Positions 1 through 8,863 of a DNA stretch of 64,000 bases are shown piece after piece. Source of the stretch: Zunongwangia sp. HGR-M22. GTDB lineage: Bacteria; Bacteroidota; Bacteroidia; Flavobacteriales; Flavobacteriaceae. The translations under genes and the position numbers were made by a program. The stretch covers positions 2,221,001 through 2,285,000 of the forward strand of contig NZ_CP115159.1 in assembly GCF_027594425.1 (NCBI RefSeq), given 5' to 3'. Within the stretch, counting starts at the first letter, position 1, and every line of letters starts with the position of its first letter. Below the pieces are notes generated by a model that searched no databases, was not told where the DNA came from, and saw only the letters and a list, made by a program, of their open reading frames with translations.

Positions 1-703
1 CTACCTCTTCGTGAAAACCAAGCAAATGACTTATATGCGTTAAATAAGACTTTTTAGGCTGGATTTTTTCAATAAATTCTAAAGCTTCAGCAAGATTAAA
101 ATGCGAATGATGTGGCTCCATTCGCAGCGCACTAACAACGACTACATCAAGGTTGTGCAGTTTTTCTGCTTCTTTGTCAGAAATAGACTTAATATCGGTT
201 AAATACGCAAATTTATCCATTCGATAACCGTAAACCTGCAATCGATTATGTAAATAGCTTACCGGAATAATTTCTTTTCCACCTATCTCAAAAATATCAT
301 TAGTAACTACATGCTGCTTAACGCCAGGTGCTCCCGGATATTTATTTTCAGTAACAAAAATATAATTAAAACGCTTTTTTAATGAATCCAACACGCGATT
401 GTGAGCATAAATTGGGATATCACCCTGTCTAAAGAAAAAAGGACGTATATCGTCTAAACCAGCAACATGATCATTATGTTCATGGGTAAAAAGAATGGCA
501 TCCAGCTTTGAAAAATTATTTGCCAGCATCTGCATTCTAAAATCTGGACCACAATCTATAAGTATGTTTAAATCGTTCCACTCTACCATTACCGAAACCC
601 TTAAGCGTTTATCCTTAGGATTTTCGCTTAAACAAACGGGGTGATTACTACCAATTATTGGGATTCCTTGTGATGTGCCTGTACCTAAAAATGTAACTTT
701 CAA
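1..703 (-). CDS. MBL-fold metal-dependent hydrolase (PhnP-like), C-terminus cut by window edge
   Basis: About 234 residues are visible, reading from a TTG start at 703; no in-frame ATG lies close upstream. The N-terminus VTFLGTGTSQGIP is typical of the PhnP/phosphoribosyl cyclic phosphodiesterase branch of metallo-beta-lactamase-fold enzymes. The zinc-binding signature THEHNDH lies near residue 73-79, and further His-rich segments (MEPHHSHFN) follow. These proteins hydrolyse phosphodiester bonds in the cytoplasm; the substrate of this one cannot be told. It is divergent from the gene at 806, with the intergenic promoter facing right. The family is clear, the exact reaction is not. Confidence 0.85.
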   Translation of the reverse strand, partial: MKVTFLGTGTSQGIPIIGSNHPVCLSENPKDKRLRVSVMVEWNDLNILIDCGPDFRMQMLANNFSKLDAILFTHEHNDHVAGLDDIRPFFFRQGDIPIYAHNRVLDSLKKRFNYIFVTENKYPGAPGVKQHVVTNDIFEIGGKEIIPVSYLHNRLQVYGYRMDKFAYLTDIKSISDKEAEKLHNLDVVVVSALRMEPHHSHFNLAEALEFIEKIQPKKSYLTHISHLLGFHEEV

Positions 704-738
704 GAATGTTATATTTGTGACAAAGTTAATTAATATTT

Positions 739-768
739 TTTGTTTACTTTGGTGTTTTAGTACCTTTG
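739..768 (+). promoter_or_regulatory. Bacteroidota-type sigma-A promoter
   Basis: TTTG at 739-742, an 18-base spacer, and TACCTTTG at 761-768 match the Bacteroidota -33/-7 pattern TTTG-N19-TAnnTTTG. Transcription would start near 775, giving a leader of about 30 bases before the ATG at 806. Confidence 0.7.
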
Positions 769-805
769 ACAGCGTAAAAAAAGGAATTCATCTAAAAGGA
801 AAAAT

Positions 806-2263
806 ATGCCAATCACCATAATGGGCGACAAGGAATTTGAGAATGTTCCTTCAATAAAAAGTAAAGCGCTACGTATAAATCTAAACGAAAATATTTATGG
901 TACTTTTTCTGAAATTGGCGCAGGACAGGAAACCGTAAGAAATTTTTTTAGAGCAGGGGGTGCATCGGGTACGATCGCAAAAGCAATGAGTGCTTACGAT
1001 AAAGATTTTAGTGATGCCATCTACGGTGTTGAAGATGACAGAAGGTACGTTACTGAAGCCCGACTAAAAAAAATGCTTTCTCATGAGATTAAATTAATAG
1101 AAGAAAGAATTTCCAGAGAAAAACACCCCAACAAACTCTTTTTTAGCTATGCAAATACTGTAGCTACAATCGATTTTGCAAAAAAATATAAAGGTCATGG
1201 TTGGGTTGGAATTCGTTATCAGGTAAGTCCAGAAGAAGATTATAACGAAATTAGTCTTCATATTCGATTTAAAGAAAATGATGCACGTCACCAACAAAAT
1301 ACGTTGGGAATTTTAGGAGTTAACTTAATTTATGGTGCTTATTATAAGTATGATAATCCTAAAAAATTACTTCGATATTTATACGATCACATCGATAAAG
1401 ATCAATTAGAGATTGATACCATCAACTTTTCGGGACCAAGATTCGATAAAGTTGATAATAGATTGATGAGCTTACAGTTGGTAAAAAACGGAATGACCGA
1501 TGCGGTAATGTTTAGCCCGAACGGAAATAATGTTTTACCAGCAAAAATTCTTTACAAGAAAAATATCCTTGCCCTTCGTGGTAGCTTTAGACCAGTAACT
1601 AAGGTGAACATGGATATGTTTGAAAAATCTAGAGAATTATTCTTTAGTGAAAATAGAGTTTCTGAAGAAGATACTGAGGTTATTTTTGAAATTACGCTAT
1701 CCAACCTAAGAGCAGAAGGTGAGATCGATGAAAGAGATTTTATGGATCGCGCCGAGCTTCTTTGCTCTTTGGGACAAACGGTAATGATTTCTAATTTCCA
1801 GGAATATTATAAAGTAGTAGAATACTTTAGTAAATATTCTAAGATGAGAATGGGTCTTGCGATGGGTGTAAACAACCTAGTAGATGTATTTGATGAGAAA
1901 TACTACCGTCATTTAAGCGGTGGAATATTAGAAGCTTTCGGTAAATTATTTTTTAAAGATTTAAAAGTTTATCTGTACCCACTTAAAGATTCTGAAACCG
2001 GAGAAATTACTACCAGTGAAAACTTAATGGTACATCCAAGAATGAAAGAATTATATAAATTCTTTAAATACAATGGTCGTGTAGAAGATATTGAAAATTA
2101 TAACCCAGAAATTCTGGACATTTACTCTAGAGAAGTCTTACAAATGATAACCGACGGTAAAGAAGGCTGGGAAGATATGCTACCTGAAAAGACGACTGGC
2201 ATGATTAAAGAACAAAATTTATTTCATTATAAAGAAAATAAAGAAAAGGCTCAGAAAGTCTAA
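806..2263 (+). CDS. Conserved soluble protein of unknown function (485 aa)
   Basis: A 485-residue protein with no signal peptide and no membrane segment, so probably cytosolic. I recognise the overall sequence style as a conserved Flavobacteriaceae protein (segments such as GGASGTIAKAMSAYDKDFSDAIYG near residues 51-74) but cannot assign a function. It has none of the plug or barrel features of a TonB-dependent receptor. The ATG at 806 follows a good promoter. A strong terminator directly downstream shows that it is a single-gene transcription unit. Codon use matches the neighbouring core genes. Confidence 0.8.
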   Translation: MPITIMGDKEFENVPSIKSKALRINLNENIYGTFSEIGAGQETVRNFFRAGGASGTIAKAMSAYDKDFSDAIYGVEDDRRYVTEARLKKMLSHEIKLIEERISREKHPNKLFFSYANTVATIDFAKKYKGHGWVGIRYQVSPEEDYNEISLHIRFKENDARHQQNTLGILGVNLIYGAYYKYDNPKKLLRYLYDHIDKDQLEIDTINFSGPRFDKVDNRLMSLQLVKNGMTDAVMFSPNGNNVLPAKILYKKNILALRGSFRPVTKVNMDMFEKSRELFFSENRVSEEDTEVIFEITLSNLRAEGEIDERDFMDRAELLCSLGQTVMISNFQEYYKVVEYFSKYSKMRMGLAMGVNNLVDVFDEKYYRHLSGGILEAFGKLFFKDLKVYLYPLKDSETGEITTSENLMVHPRMKELYKFFKYNGRVEDIENYNPEILDIYSREVLQMITDGKEGWEDMLPEKTTGMIKEQNLFHYKENKEKAQKV

Positions 2264-2285
2264 AATTTGAAATTATAATTTAATA

Positions 2286-2316
2286 AAAAAGCGATCAAAT
2301 TATTGATCGCTTTTTT
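2286..2316 (+). terminator. Rho-independent terminator
   Basis: The stem GCGATCAA/TTGATCGC with a four-base loop is followed by eight T. An A-run on the left side extends the stem. It closes the transcript of the 806-2263 gene. Confidence 0.85.
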
Positions 2317-2477
2317 TTATGTTTTGGAATATACATTTACACTTCTTTATTTAATTTTGAATAATTAAATTTTCTTACCAAAATTAAAATTACCTAATTC
2401 AGATGCTTAAAGCGTCTTATCGTATATTTCATTCAGAAGATATTATCTAGATTGATTAAAAATTACGTTATAATTTC

Positions 2478-2509
2478 TTGTGAATATCCGTTTCGGTTTA
2501 ATACATTTG
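2478..2509 (+). promoter_or_regulatory. Bacteroidota-type promoter of the TonB receptor
   Basis: TTG at 2478-2480, a 21-base spacer, and TACATTTG at 2502-2509 match the -33/-7 consensus. The start codon at 2545 lies 36 bases further on. I see no clear Fur box; a search with a flavobacterial Fur matrix would be needed. Confidence 0.6.
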
Positions 2510-2544
2510 CTACATTATTTATAACCAATCTAAATAAAAATTAA

Positions 2545-4866
2545 ATGAAAAAATCATTACTCATTCTTATTCTTGTTCTCAGTAGATTTTATGTCGGATT
2601 TTCACAAAATCAAGACATAGAACTTAAAGGATTTGTTTTGGATGAACAACAAAATCCAGTTAATAACGCCAATGTATATTTAAAAAATTCTACCTACGGA
2701 ACTTATACCGATCAAAATGGTTCTTTTAGTATTAATGGAATTGAAAAAGGGGAATATATCATCGTTATTTCTGAAATAGGGTTTATAAAAAAAGAACTGA
2801 AAATTAACCTGCAATCGAGTCAAAATATAAATATTGAACTGCGGACAGAAGTTAATACTCTTTCAGATGTTTGGCTTTCCGGAGAAAAAGACAAAGGCTA
2901 TACTAGTAGGAATGTTTCTTCTTCATTAAAATTGGATCAGGAATTAATCAATATCCCACAAAATATCCAGATTATTACCAACGATGTTTTACAAGACCAG
3001 GCAACCATATCAATGATGGAAAATATTACCCGAAATGTTAGTGGCGCTCAAATGATCGAACATTGGGGCAATTTTGCCAGGATTAATATGCGTGGTTTCA
3101 GGATTCCGCCTTTTAGAAATGGAATGAATGTGTTATCTACATGGGGACCAATGGCAGAAGATCTTGCACTAGTTGAAAGAATCGAAGTAGTAAAAGGCCC
3201 CTCGGCTTTTATGCTCTCCAGTGGCGAACCAGGTGGATTATATAATGTGGTCACAAAAAAGCCAACCGGAAGAGAGCGTGGTGAAATAAGTTTACTTACC
3301 GGAAGTTACAGTACGCTTAGAGCAACTTTAGATTTAGAAGGTAAATTATCTAATGATAATAAATTGCAATATCGATTTGTTGGCGCTGCATCTACAAAAG
3401 AATCACACAGGGATTACGAGCCTGAAAACCGTTATACCTTTGCCCCTTCCCTAAAATATCAGATTGACGAAAAAACTTCGGTAACAGCACAATATACTTA
3501 TCAGTATTACAAAACCAAACTTATAGGTTCGGCTTATGTTTTTGCCCCAAACAAATATGCCGATTTAGATAGGGATTTTACACTTTCAGATCCACGTCTA
3601 GGCCCATCGGTAATGAAAGAGCACTACGGTTTCATTAATTTTGAGCACCAGTTGGCTGATAACTGGAATTTAACTGCACAATTAAGTTATATTAATTATC
3701 AACATGAGGGACAAAGTTTATGGATAGACGGCAATTTTGGGGTTAAAGAAAATGGTGATCTATTAAGGGATATTAGTATTTGGGATGCCCATGAAGAGCA
3801 AAAGCTGGGACAGGTATTTATAAGCGGTAAAGAACAAACCGGTAGTATTTCTCACAATATTCTGGCTGGTTTAGATTATGGAAACAAAAAATATATTGCC
3901 GATTGGTCGCAGTCGGTTACTATAGATACCATAGGAAACCCTTTTAATATTTATAACCCTCAACCGGCTGCCATCCTACCTGATTTTGATAGAGAAACAA
4001 GCTTAGAGCAAAGAGCTGATGGAATAATTACCTCACAATATTTGTCTTATTATCTTCAAGATGAATTAGGATTTTTTGAAGATGCACTTCGCTTAACATT
4101 AGCAGGACGATATACTGAATTTGAAAGTAGTTACAATGCGACATCAGATGATAATGTTTTTACTCCACGCGTGGCATTAGCATATTCGATTTTGGATAAT
4201 CTTACCATTTATGGAATGTACGATCAATCATTTTTACCAGAACAGGGAACAAACAGATTAGGAGATCCTTTTGATCCTGTTACTGCTGAGGATATTGAAG
4301 GTGGCCTAAAATTCCAATTTATGGATGGAAGATGGAATGCTACCGCTACTTACTTCAATATTCATAAAGATAAATTTTTAGTTATCGATCCTGAAGATGC
4401 AAATTATTCCATTCAACAAGATACCGATATCACTTCTAAGGGATTTGAATTTGATACTCGTGGAGAAATTACAAGAGGTCTGAGCTTAATCCTTAACTAT
4501 GCTTACACCAATTTAGAAGACGAAGATGGTAATCCTATTGCCGGTTTTTCTAAACATGTTACCAATGGTTGGCTAAATTATAAATTCCAGGATGCAAAAT
4601 TAAAAGGATTTGGAGTTTCCCTTGGTTATCAATATCTGATTGACCGGTCGTCATGGGTTTGGGCTTCAGAAGGACAAACCGATTTACCTGATTACTTCAG
4701 GATGGATGGTGCATTAAGCTGGGAGAATGGAAAATTCCGTGTATCACTTAACCTTAATAACCTTCTTAACGAATATCTATACTCTGGTGCCGATTACGGA
4801 AGTTATGTATATTGGCAAAGTGAACCGGGTAGAAACTTTAGATTAAGCCTTAACTATAAATTTTAA
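2545..4866 (+). CDS. TonB-dependent siderophore receptor with carboxypeptidase-like N-terminal domain
   Basis: A 773-residue outer-membrane receptor. A signal peptide covers about residues 1-20 (ends VGFSQ). A CarboxypepD_reg-like beta-sandwich spans about 25-105 and is typical of Bacteroidota receptors. The plug domain (about 120-240) contains the phrase IERIEVVKGPSAF followed by GEPGGLYNVVTKKP, the pattern of ferric-siderophore receptors of the FhuE/FpvA type. A 22-strand barrel follows and ends in the aromatic tail LNYKF. It imports an iron chelate using TonB-ExbBD energy. The downstream DUF4198-like gene is probably co-transcribed. The substrate is not predictable from sequence alone. Confidence 0.93.
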   Translation: MKKSLLILILVLSRFYVGFSQNQDIELKGFVLDEQQNPVNNANVYLKNSTYGTYTDQNGSFSINGIEKGEYIIVISEIGFIKKELKINLQSSQNINIELRTEVNTLSDVWLSGEKDKGYTSRNVSSSLKLDQELINIPQNIQIITNDVLQDQATISMMENITRNVSGAQMIEHWGNFARINMRGFRIPPFRNGMNVLSTWGPMAEDLALVERIEVVKGPSAFMLSSGEPGGLYNVVTKKPTGRERGEISLLTGSYSTLRATLDLEGKLSNDNKLQYRFVGAASTKESHRDYEPENRYTFAPSLKYQIDEKTSVTAQYTYQYYKTKLIGSAYVFAPNKYADLDRDFTLSDPRLGPSVMKEHYGFINFEHQLADNWNLTAQLSYINYQHEGQSLWIDGNFGVKENGDLLRDISIWDAHEEQKLGQVFISGKEQTGSISHNILAGLDYGNKKYIADWSQSVTIDTIGNPFNIYNPQPAAILPDFDRETSLEQRADGIITSQYLSYYLQDELGFFEDALRLTLAGRYTEFESSYNATSDDNVFTPRVALAYSILDNLTIYGMYDQSFLPEQGTNRLGDPFDPVTAEDIEGGLKFQFMDGRWNATATYFNIHKDKFLVIDPEDANYSIQQDTDITSKGFEFDTRGEITRGLSLILNYAYTNLEDEDGNPIAGFSKHVTNGWLNYKFQDAKLKGFGVSLGYQYLIDRSSWVWASEGQTDLPDYFRMDGALSWENGKFRVSLNLNNLLNEYLYSGADYGSYVYWQSEPGRNFRLSLNYKF

Positions 4867-5018
4867 CCCTCGTGAGGATTCAAAACGGCACACCAAATAA
4901 CCTCCACCTCCTAGATAGCAAAACTATAGTGGAAGTAATCAGAAAACGCTAAACCCAAATGATCTTTTCAGAGATTTTAAAAAATGAAAATAAACACTTT
5001 AAACTAAATATTTTAAAT

Positions 5019-5735
5019 ATGAAAAAACTAAGTCTTATTTTACTATTCTTATTATGTTACACATCCTCTTTTGCCCATTATTTATGGATCGAGACCAATC
5101 CAACAGGTAAACTGAATAAAGAGCAGGAAATAAAAATTCATTATGGCGAATACACCTACGGAGTTCTTGAAAAAACCGATGGTGAGGCTTTTAAAAGCGT
5201 TTCGCAGTTTGAGGTTTGGGTAATTAATCCAGATGGAACTTCGACCAAACTAAATTTAGACAAAAAAGAAGATCATTATTTAGGTCATTTTACTCCTAAA
5301 AATGAAGGAATATTTACCATTCAGCTTAAAAATGATAATATCGACGTTGTTGATTATACTGAATATGACTTCGGAATTTTTAAAACCTATTATCAGTCTT
5401 TCGCAAAAGTAAAAGTGGGAAAAGGAGAAAAAGCTTCAGAAATAACCGAAAAAGGATTAAGCATCAGAGAATTACCGTCTGAGAATGAAGAAAAAAACCT
5501 GCAGGTGTTTTATAAAGGACAACCGATTAGCAAACAGGAAGTAAAAATCTATGTTTCAGATCTTTGGTCTAAAACATTAACTACCGATGCTGAGGGAAAA
5601 ATCTCATTTAAACTTCCGTGGAATACAAAATATACCGTAGAGACCACTAAAAATGAAAATGTGCCCGGCACTTATAATGGCGAAGACTACGAATTTATCT
5701 GGCATTGTGCTACATATTGCTTTCCGCAAAAATAA
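5019..5735 (+). CDS. DUF4198-like periplasmic protein, partner of TonB receptor
   Basis: The ATG at 5019 gives a clean signal peptide (MKKLSLILLFLLCYTSSFA) followed by a mature protein that would begin with His; an upstream in-frame ATG at 4959 would add 20 residues in front of the signal peptide and is rejected. The mature N-terminus HYLWIE and the beta-rich body resemble DUF4198 proteins, which often sit beside TonB receptors and metal-uptake genes. The C-terminus contains HCATYC. It is probably co-transcribed with the receptor 150 bases upstream and shares a bidirectional terminator with murA. A metal- or substrate-handling role in the periplasm is inference. Confidence 0.75.
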   Translation: MKKLSLILLFLLCYTSSFAHYLWIETNPTGKLNKEQEIKIHYGEYTYGVLEKTDGEAFKSVSQFEVWVINPDGTSTKLNLDKKEDHYLGHFTPKNEGIFTIQLKNDNIDVVDYTEYDFGIFKTYYQSFAKVKVGKGEKASEITEKGLSIRELPSENEEKNLQVFYKGQPISKQEVKIYVSDLWSKTLTTDAEGKISFKLPWNTKYTVETTKNENVPGTYNGEDYEFIWHCATYCFPQK

Positions 5736-5810
5736 ATAACCATTTATCGAAAACAATCTATTCGCTGACCATCCATATTTTTGATGATAAACATCAATCA
5801 GCAGCAATAA

Positions 5811-5842
5811 AAAAGCCTCGAAAAAAATCTCGAGGCTTTTGT
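5811..5842. terminator. Bidirectional terminator between DUF4198-like gene and murA
   Basis: The inverted repeat AAAGCCTCGA ... TCGAGGCTTT is flanked by A-rich sequence on the left and T-rich sequence on the right. It serves both convergent genes. Confidence 0.85.
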
Positions 5843-5865
5843 TTTATAAATGAAAATCTTTTATT

Positions 5866-7179
5866 CTATTCAACACGTTCAATTTTAGCTCCTATACTTT
5901 TTAGTCGGGCTTCAATATCTTCGTAACCTCTATCAATTTGCTCGATATTATGGATTGTAGATGTTCCTTTTGCAGAAAGCGCCGCAATTAGTAGGGAAAT
6001 TCCCGCTCTAATATCTGGCGATGTCATCGTCGTAGCCTTCAAGGTCGATTGAAAATCATGACCTATTACGGTAGCTCGATGGGGATCGCAAAGGATAATT
6101 TTCGCCCCCATGTCAATAAGCTTATCTACAAAGAAAAGTCGACTTTCAAACATTTTCTGATGGATAAGCACACTACCTTTAGCCTGAGTTGCCACTACCA
6201 AAATAATACTCAGCAAATCGGGTGTAAAACCAGGCCATGGCGCATCGCTAATATTCATTATAGAGCCATCTATAAAGCTTTGTACCTCGTAACCTTCAGC
6301 ATGTGAAGGAATAAAAATATCGTCACCTCGCCGCTCAATTCTAATTCCAAGTTTTTTGAAGGTAGTAGGAATCAAACCTAGCATCTCCCAGTTTACATTG
6401 GTAATAGTAATTTCACTTTTTGTCATTGCCGCAAGACCAATCCAAGATCCTATTTCTACCATATCTGGTAAAATAGTATGCTCGCAACCTCCTAATTCTG
6501 TTACTCCTTCAATAATTAATAAGTTGGATCCTACGCCACTAATATTAGCTCCCATAGAATTCAACATTTTACAAAGCTGTTGTAAATAAGGTTCACAGGC
6601 AGCATTATAAATTGTTGTAGTTCCTTGTGCCATTACCGCAGCCATCACGATATTAGCAGTACCCGTTACCGATGCTTCTTCCAAAAGCATGTACTTACCT
6701 TTAAGTCCGTTTGGAGCTTCCACTCCATAAAAACGATCTTCTTTATTGTATCGAAAAGTAGCTCCAAGATTTATAAAACCTTCAAAATGCGTATCTAAAC
6801 GACGGCGACCTATTTTATCACCACCCGGTTTTGGAATATACCCCTTACCAAATCGTGCTAAAAGAGGCCCTACAATCATAATAGAACCACGTAAACCACT
6901 ACCGTCTTTTTTAAATTGTTCGCTTTGTAAATAATCAAGATCTAATTGATCACTTTTAAAAGAATAACGCCCTTTTCCTAATTTTTGAATTTTAACACCT
7001 AGATTCTTCAGTAAGCTAATTAGCTTATTAACATCAATAATATCGGGTATATTATTAATAATTATTTCTTCTGAAGTTAATAAGACAGCACAAAGAATCT
7101 GTAAGGCTTCATTTTTCGCTCCCTGAGGCTGAATTTTCCCCTGAAGCTGATGCCCTCCTTCTATTTGAAAAGTTCCCAT
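5866..7179 (-). CDS. murA: UDP-N-acetylglucosamine 1-carboxyvinyltransferase (Asp-type active site)
   Basis: 437 residues, the usual MurA length. It transfers enolpyruvate from PEP to UDP-GlcNAc, the first committed step of peptidoglycan synthesis, in the cytoplasm. The conserved Lys-Asn pair is in GAKNEA (residues 20-25). The loop that in E. coli carries Cys115 reads PKPGGDKIGRRR here, with Asp121 (codon at 6817-6819) in place of Cys. Asp-type MurA enzymes, for example of Mycobacterium tuberculosis and Chlamydia, are known to resist fosfomycin because the drug alkylates the Cys. The ATG lies 16 bases after the DUF4290 gene, which suggests an operon. Confidence 0.96.
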   Translation of the reverse strand: MGTFQIEGGHQLQGKIQPQGAKNEALQILCAVLLTSEEIIINNIPDIIDVNKLISLLKNLGVKIQKLGKGRYSFKSDQLDLDYLQSEQFKKDGSGLRGSIMIVGPLLARFGKGYIPKPGGDKIGRRRLDTHFEGFINLGATFRYNKEDRFYGVEAPNGLKGKYMLLEEASVTGTANIVMAAVMAQGTTTIYNAACEPYLQQLCKMLNSMGANISGVGSNLLIIEGVTELGGCEHTILPDMVEIGSWIGLAAMTKSEITITNVNWEMLGLIPTTFKKLGIRIERRGDDIFIPSHAEGYEVQSFIDGSIMNISDAPWPGFTPDLLSIILVVATQAKGSVLIHQKMFESRLFFVDKLIDMGAKIILCDPHRATVIGHDFQSTLKATTMTSPDIRAGISLLIAALSAKGTSTIHNIEQIDRGYEDIEARLKSIGAKIERVE

Positions 7180-7195
7180 TAAAATTGGTTAAATT

Positions 7196-7831
7196 TTAGT
7201 AACGTTTACGGGGTTTGCGACCCGATCTTTTAGAATTATTATTTTTGGTAAATTTCTTTTTACCGCGCATAAGATTAGAAGAATCGCTTAAATCTTCGTC
7301 GGAATTTTTCAGATTTAATTCGCCACCGCTCAACTCTTTTAAATGCTCAAAAATCACATTATCATCTACAGTATCACGATTCCAATTAAGAAAAGATTTC
7401 TTCATATGGTTAGCAATCGCTAATACTAATGCATCCTTAAATTCACCATCCTCATATTTTTTAGCCTCATCAATCATCCTTTTAATATTGTTCCCGTAGA
7501 AACGATATTTCGGGAAATTTTGTGGGTAATCAAGAGTATCAGGGCGTTCCTCTAGCTTTTCACGACTAGGTTTAGGAAACGGAGATTCTACATCTAATTT
7601 AAAATCACTAATTATAAAAAGTTGATCCCATAATTTATGTTGAAAATCTGCAACATCACGAAGATGCGGATTCATATTTCCCATTACCGAGATAATAGAA
7701 TTAGCAACACGGTTTCTCTCTTCATCATCCTCAATACTTACAGCATGCTCTACCATTTTCTGTAGATGTCTTCCGTATTCAGGAATTATCAACGTACTCC
7801 TTTCAGAGTTATATTCTAATGCGTTTGTCAA
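7196..7831 (-). CDS. DUF4290 family protein
   Basis: A 211-residue soluble protein starting MTNALEYNSERSTLIIPEYGR, matching the DUF4290 family that is conserved in Bacteroidota and commonly sits immediately upstream of murA, as here. The body is helical. The last 40 residues are very basic (RGKKKF, KRSGRKPRKRY) and look disordered and able to bind nucleic acid. Function is not known. It forms a two-gene unit with murA (16-base gap). Confidence 0.85.
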   Translation of the reverse strand: MTNALEYNSERSTLIIPEYGRHLQKMVEHAVSIEDDEERNRVANSIISVMGNMNPHLRDVADFQHKLWDQLFIISDFKLDVESPFPKPSREKLEERPDTLDYPQNFPKYRFYGNNIKRMIDEAKKYEDGEFKDALVLAIANHMKKSFLNWNRDTVDDNVIFEHLKELSGGELNLKNSDEDLSDSSNLMRGKKKFTKNNNSKRSGRKPRKRY

Positions 7832-7942
7832 AAAAATAGATTTAAATTAGGTAATATTTAATTGCAGAAGTTTATTCTGCCTGCAAAATAAGAAATATTA
7901 ACTAAGTTGAATAATAATAACGGCTTTTTAGCAATAAAAGTG

Positions 7943-8236
7943 TTATAGCGAAATTACGCCTTCTACTTTTTGCCCTACTTCTTTATACTTGGCAATTACT
8001 TCATCAGGATTTTTCATCGTAACATTTACAGAAACGCTGGTGTATGTACCTTTTTTAGATTTTTTAGTAGTAATAACCGCCCCCATATTGTCAAAAACAT
8101 CCTCTACTCCTTTTATTTTCTCTTCGCTTGAAGGAACAATAAATTTATATAAATATTCTGAAGGCCAAATGGCTGTATCCTGAAGTTGAGCTTTTAGTTT
8201 TGCGTAAAATTCATCAGGATTTTTAGATTCACTCAT
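7943..8236 (-). CDS. DUF493 (YbeD-like) family protein
   Basis: 97 residues with the ACT-like ferredoxin fold pattern of DUF493: FKVIVP-type strand (YKFIVPSSEEKIKGVEDVF), then a KSKKGTYTSVSV strand and a C-terminal VIAKYKEVGQ helix. YbeD-like proteins are small cytosolic proteins with a proposed regulatory role; the ligand is unknown. It is separated by about 110 bases from the DUF4290 gene and divergent from the ATPase gene at 8322. Confidence 0.85.
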   Translation of the reverse strand: MSESKNPDEFYAKLKAQLQDTAIWPSEYLYKFIVPSSEEKIKGVEDVFDNMGAVITTKKSKKGTYTSVSVNVTMKNPDEVIAKYKEVGQKVEGVISL

Positions 8237-8321
8237 AATTCTTTGTTCAAAAATTTAAGGTAACAAAGATACAAGCTTTATACCATTTTTATAATCAAAA
8301 TCAAATGTCGAAATTTGCAGA

Positions 8322-8861
8322 GTGAAAGCAAAAAAAATTGTAATAACCGGGGGACCGGGAACGGGAAAATCTTCGATAATTTTCGAATTGGAAAAAAGAG
8401 GCTACACCTGCCTGCATGAGATTTCTAGACAGGTTACTTTAGAAGCTCAAAAAGAAGGGATAGATCAATTATTTTTAGAGCAACCTCTCTTATTTAGTGA
8501 GAAACTTTTGGAAGGAAGAGATGCGCAATATCAAGAAGCAGAAGCTTTTGAAGAGGATCTTATATTTATAGATCGTGGCGTACATGACGTAGTGGCATAT
8601 ATGGATTATTTTAATACAAAATACGACGAGCCTTTTATTTCTATCTGCAAGAAAAGGAAATACGAACAGGTTTTTATGTTACCACCTTGGGAAGAAATTT
8701 ATAAGAGCGATAATGAACGATATGAAACATTCGCTGAAGCTGAAAAAATATCTCAGTTTTTATCGAATACTTATATTAACTACGGATATAAACCCTTAAT
8801 TGTCCCTATTGGGACAGTAAAAGAACGAGCTGATTTTATTTTAAAGAACATCGAGCCCTAA
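8322..8861 (+). CDS. AAA_28-type ATPase / P-loop NTPase
   Basis: 179 residues starting at GTG 8322; no ATG in this frame lies nearby. The Walker A motif GGPGTGKSS is at residues 9-17 and a Walker B-like IFIDRGVHDV near residue 85. This arrangement matches the AAA_28 family (NadR kinase/TTD14-like), whose members include nucleotide or metabolite kinases. It is followed after two bases by recQ, so translation of the two is probably coupled. The substrate is unknown. Confidence 0.8.
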   Translation: MKAKKIVITGGPGTGKSSIIFELEKRGYTCLHEISRQVTLEAQKEGIDQLFLEQPLLFSEKLLEGRDAQYQEAEAFEEDLIFIDRGVHDVVAYMDYFNTKYDEPFISICKKRKYEQVFMLPPWEEIYKSDNERYETFAEAEKISQFLSNTYINYGYKPLIVPIGTVKERADFILKNIEP

Positions 8862-8863
8862 TA

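Noticed and set aside
806-2263. Annotation of the 485-residue protein as a TonB-dependent receptor or a nucleotidyltransferase
   Set aside because: No signal peptide, plug or barrel is visible, and no HxGH nucleotidyltransferase motif was found; left as unknown function.
4959-5018. Upstream ATG for the DUF4198-like gene
   Set aside because: Would place 20 polar residues before a perfect signal peptide; ATG 5019 is preferred.
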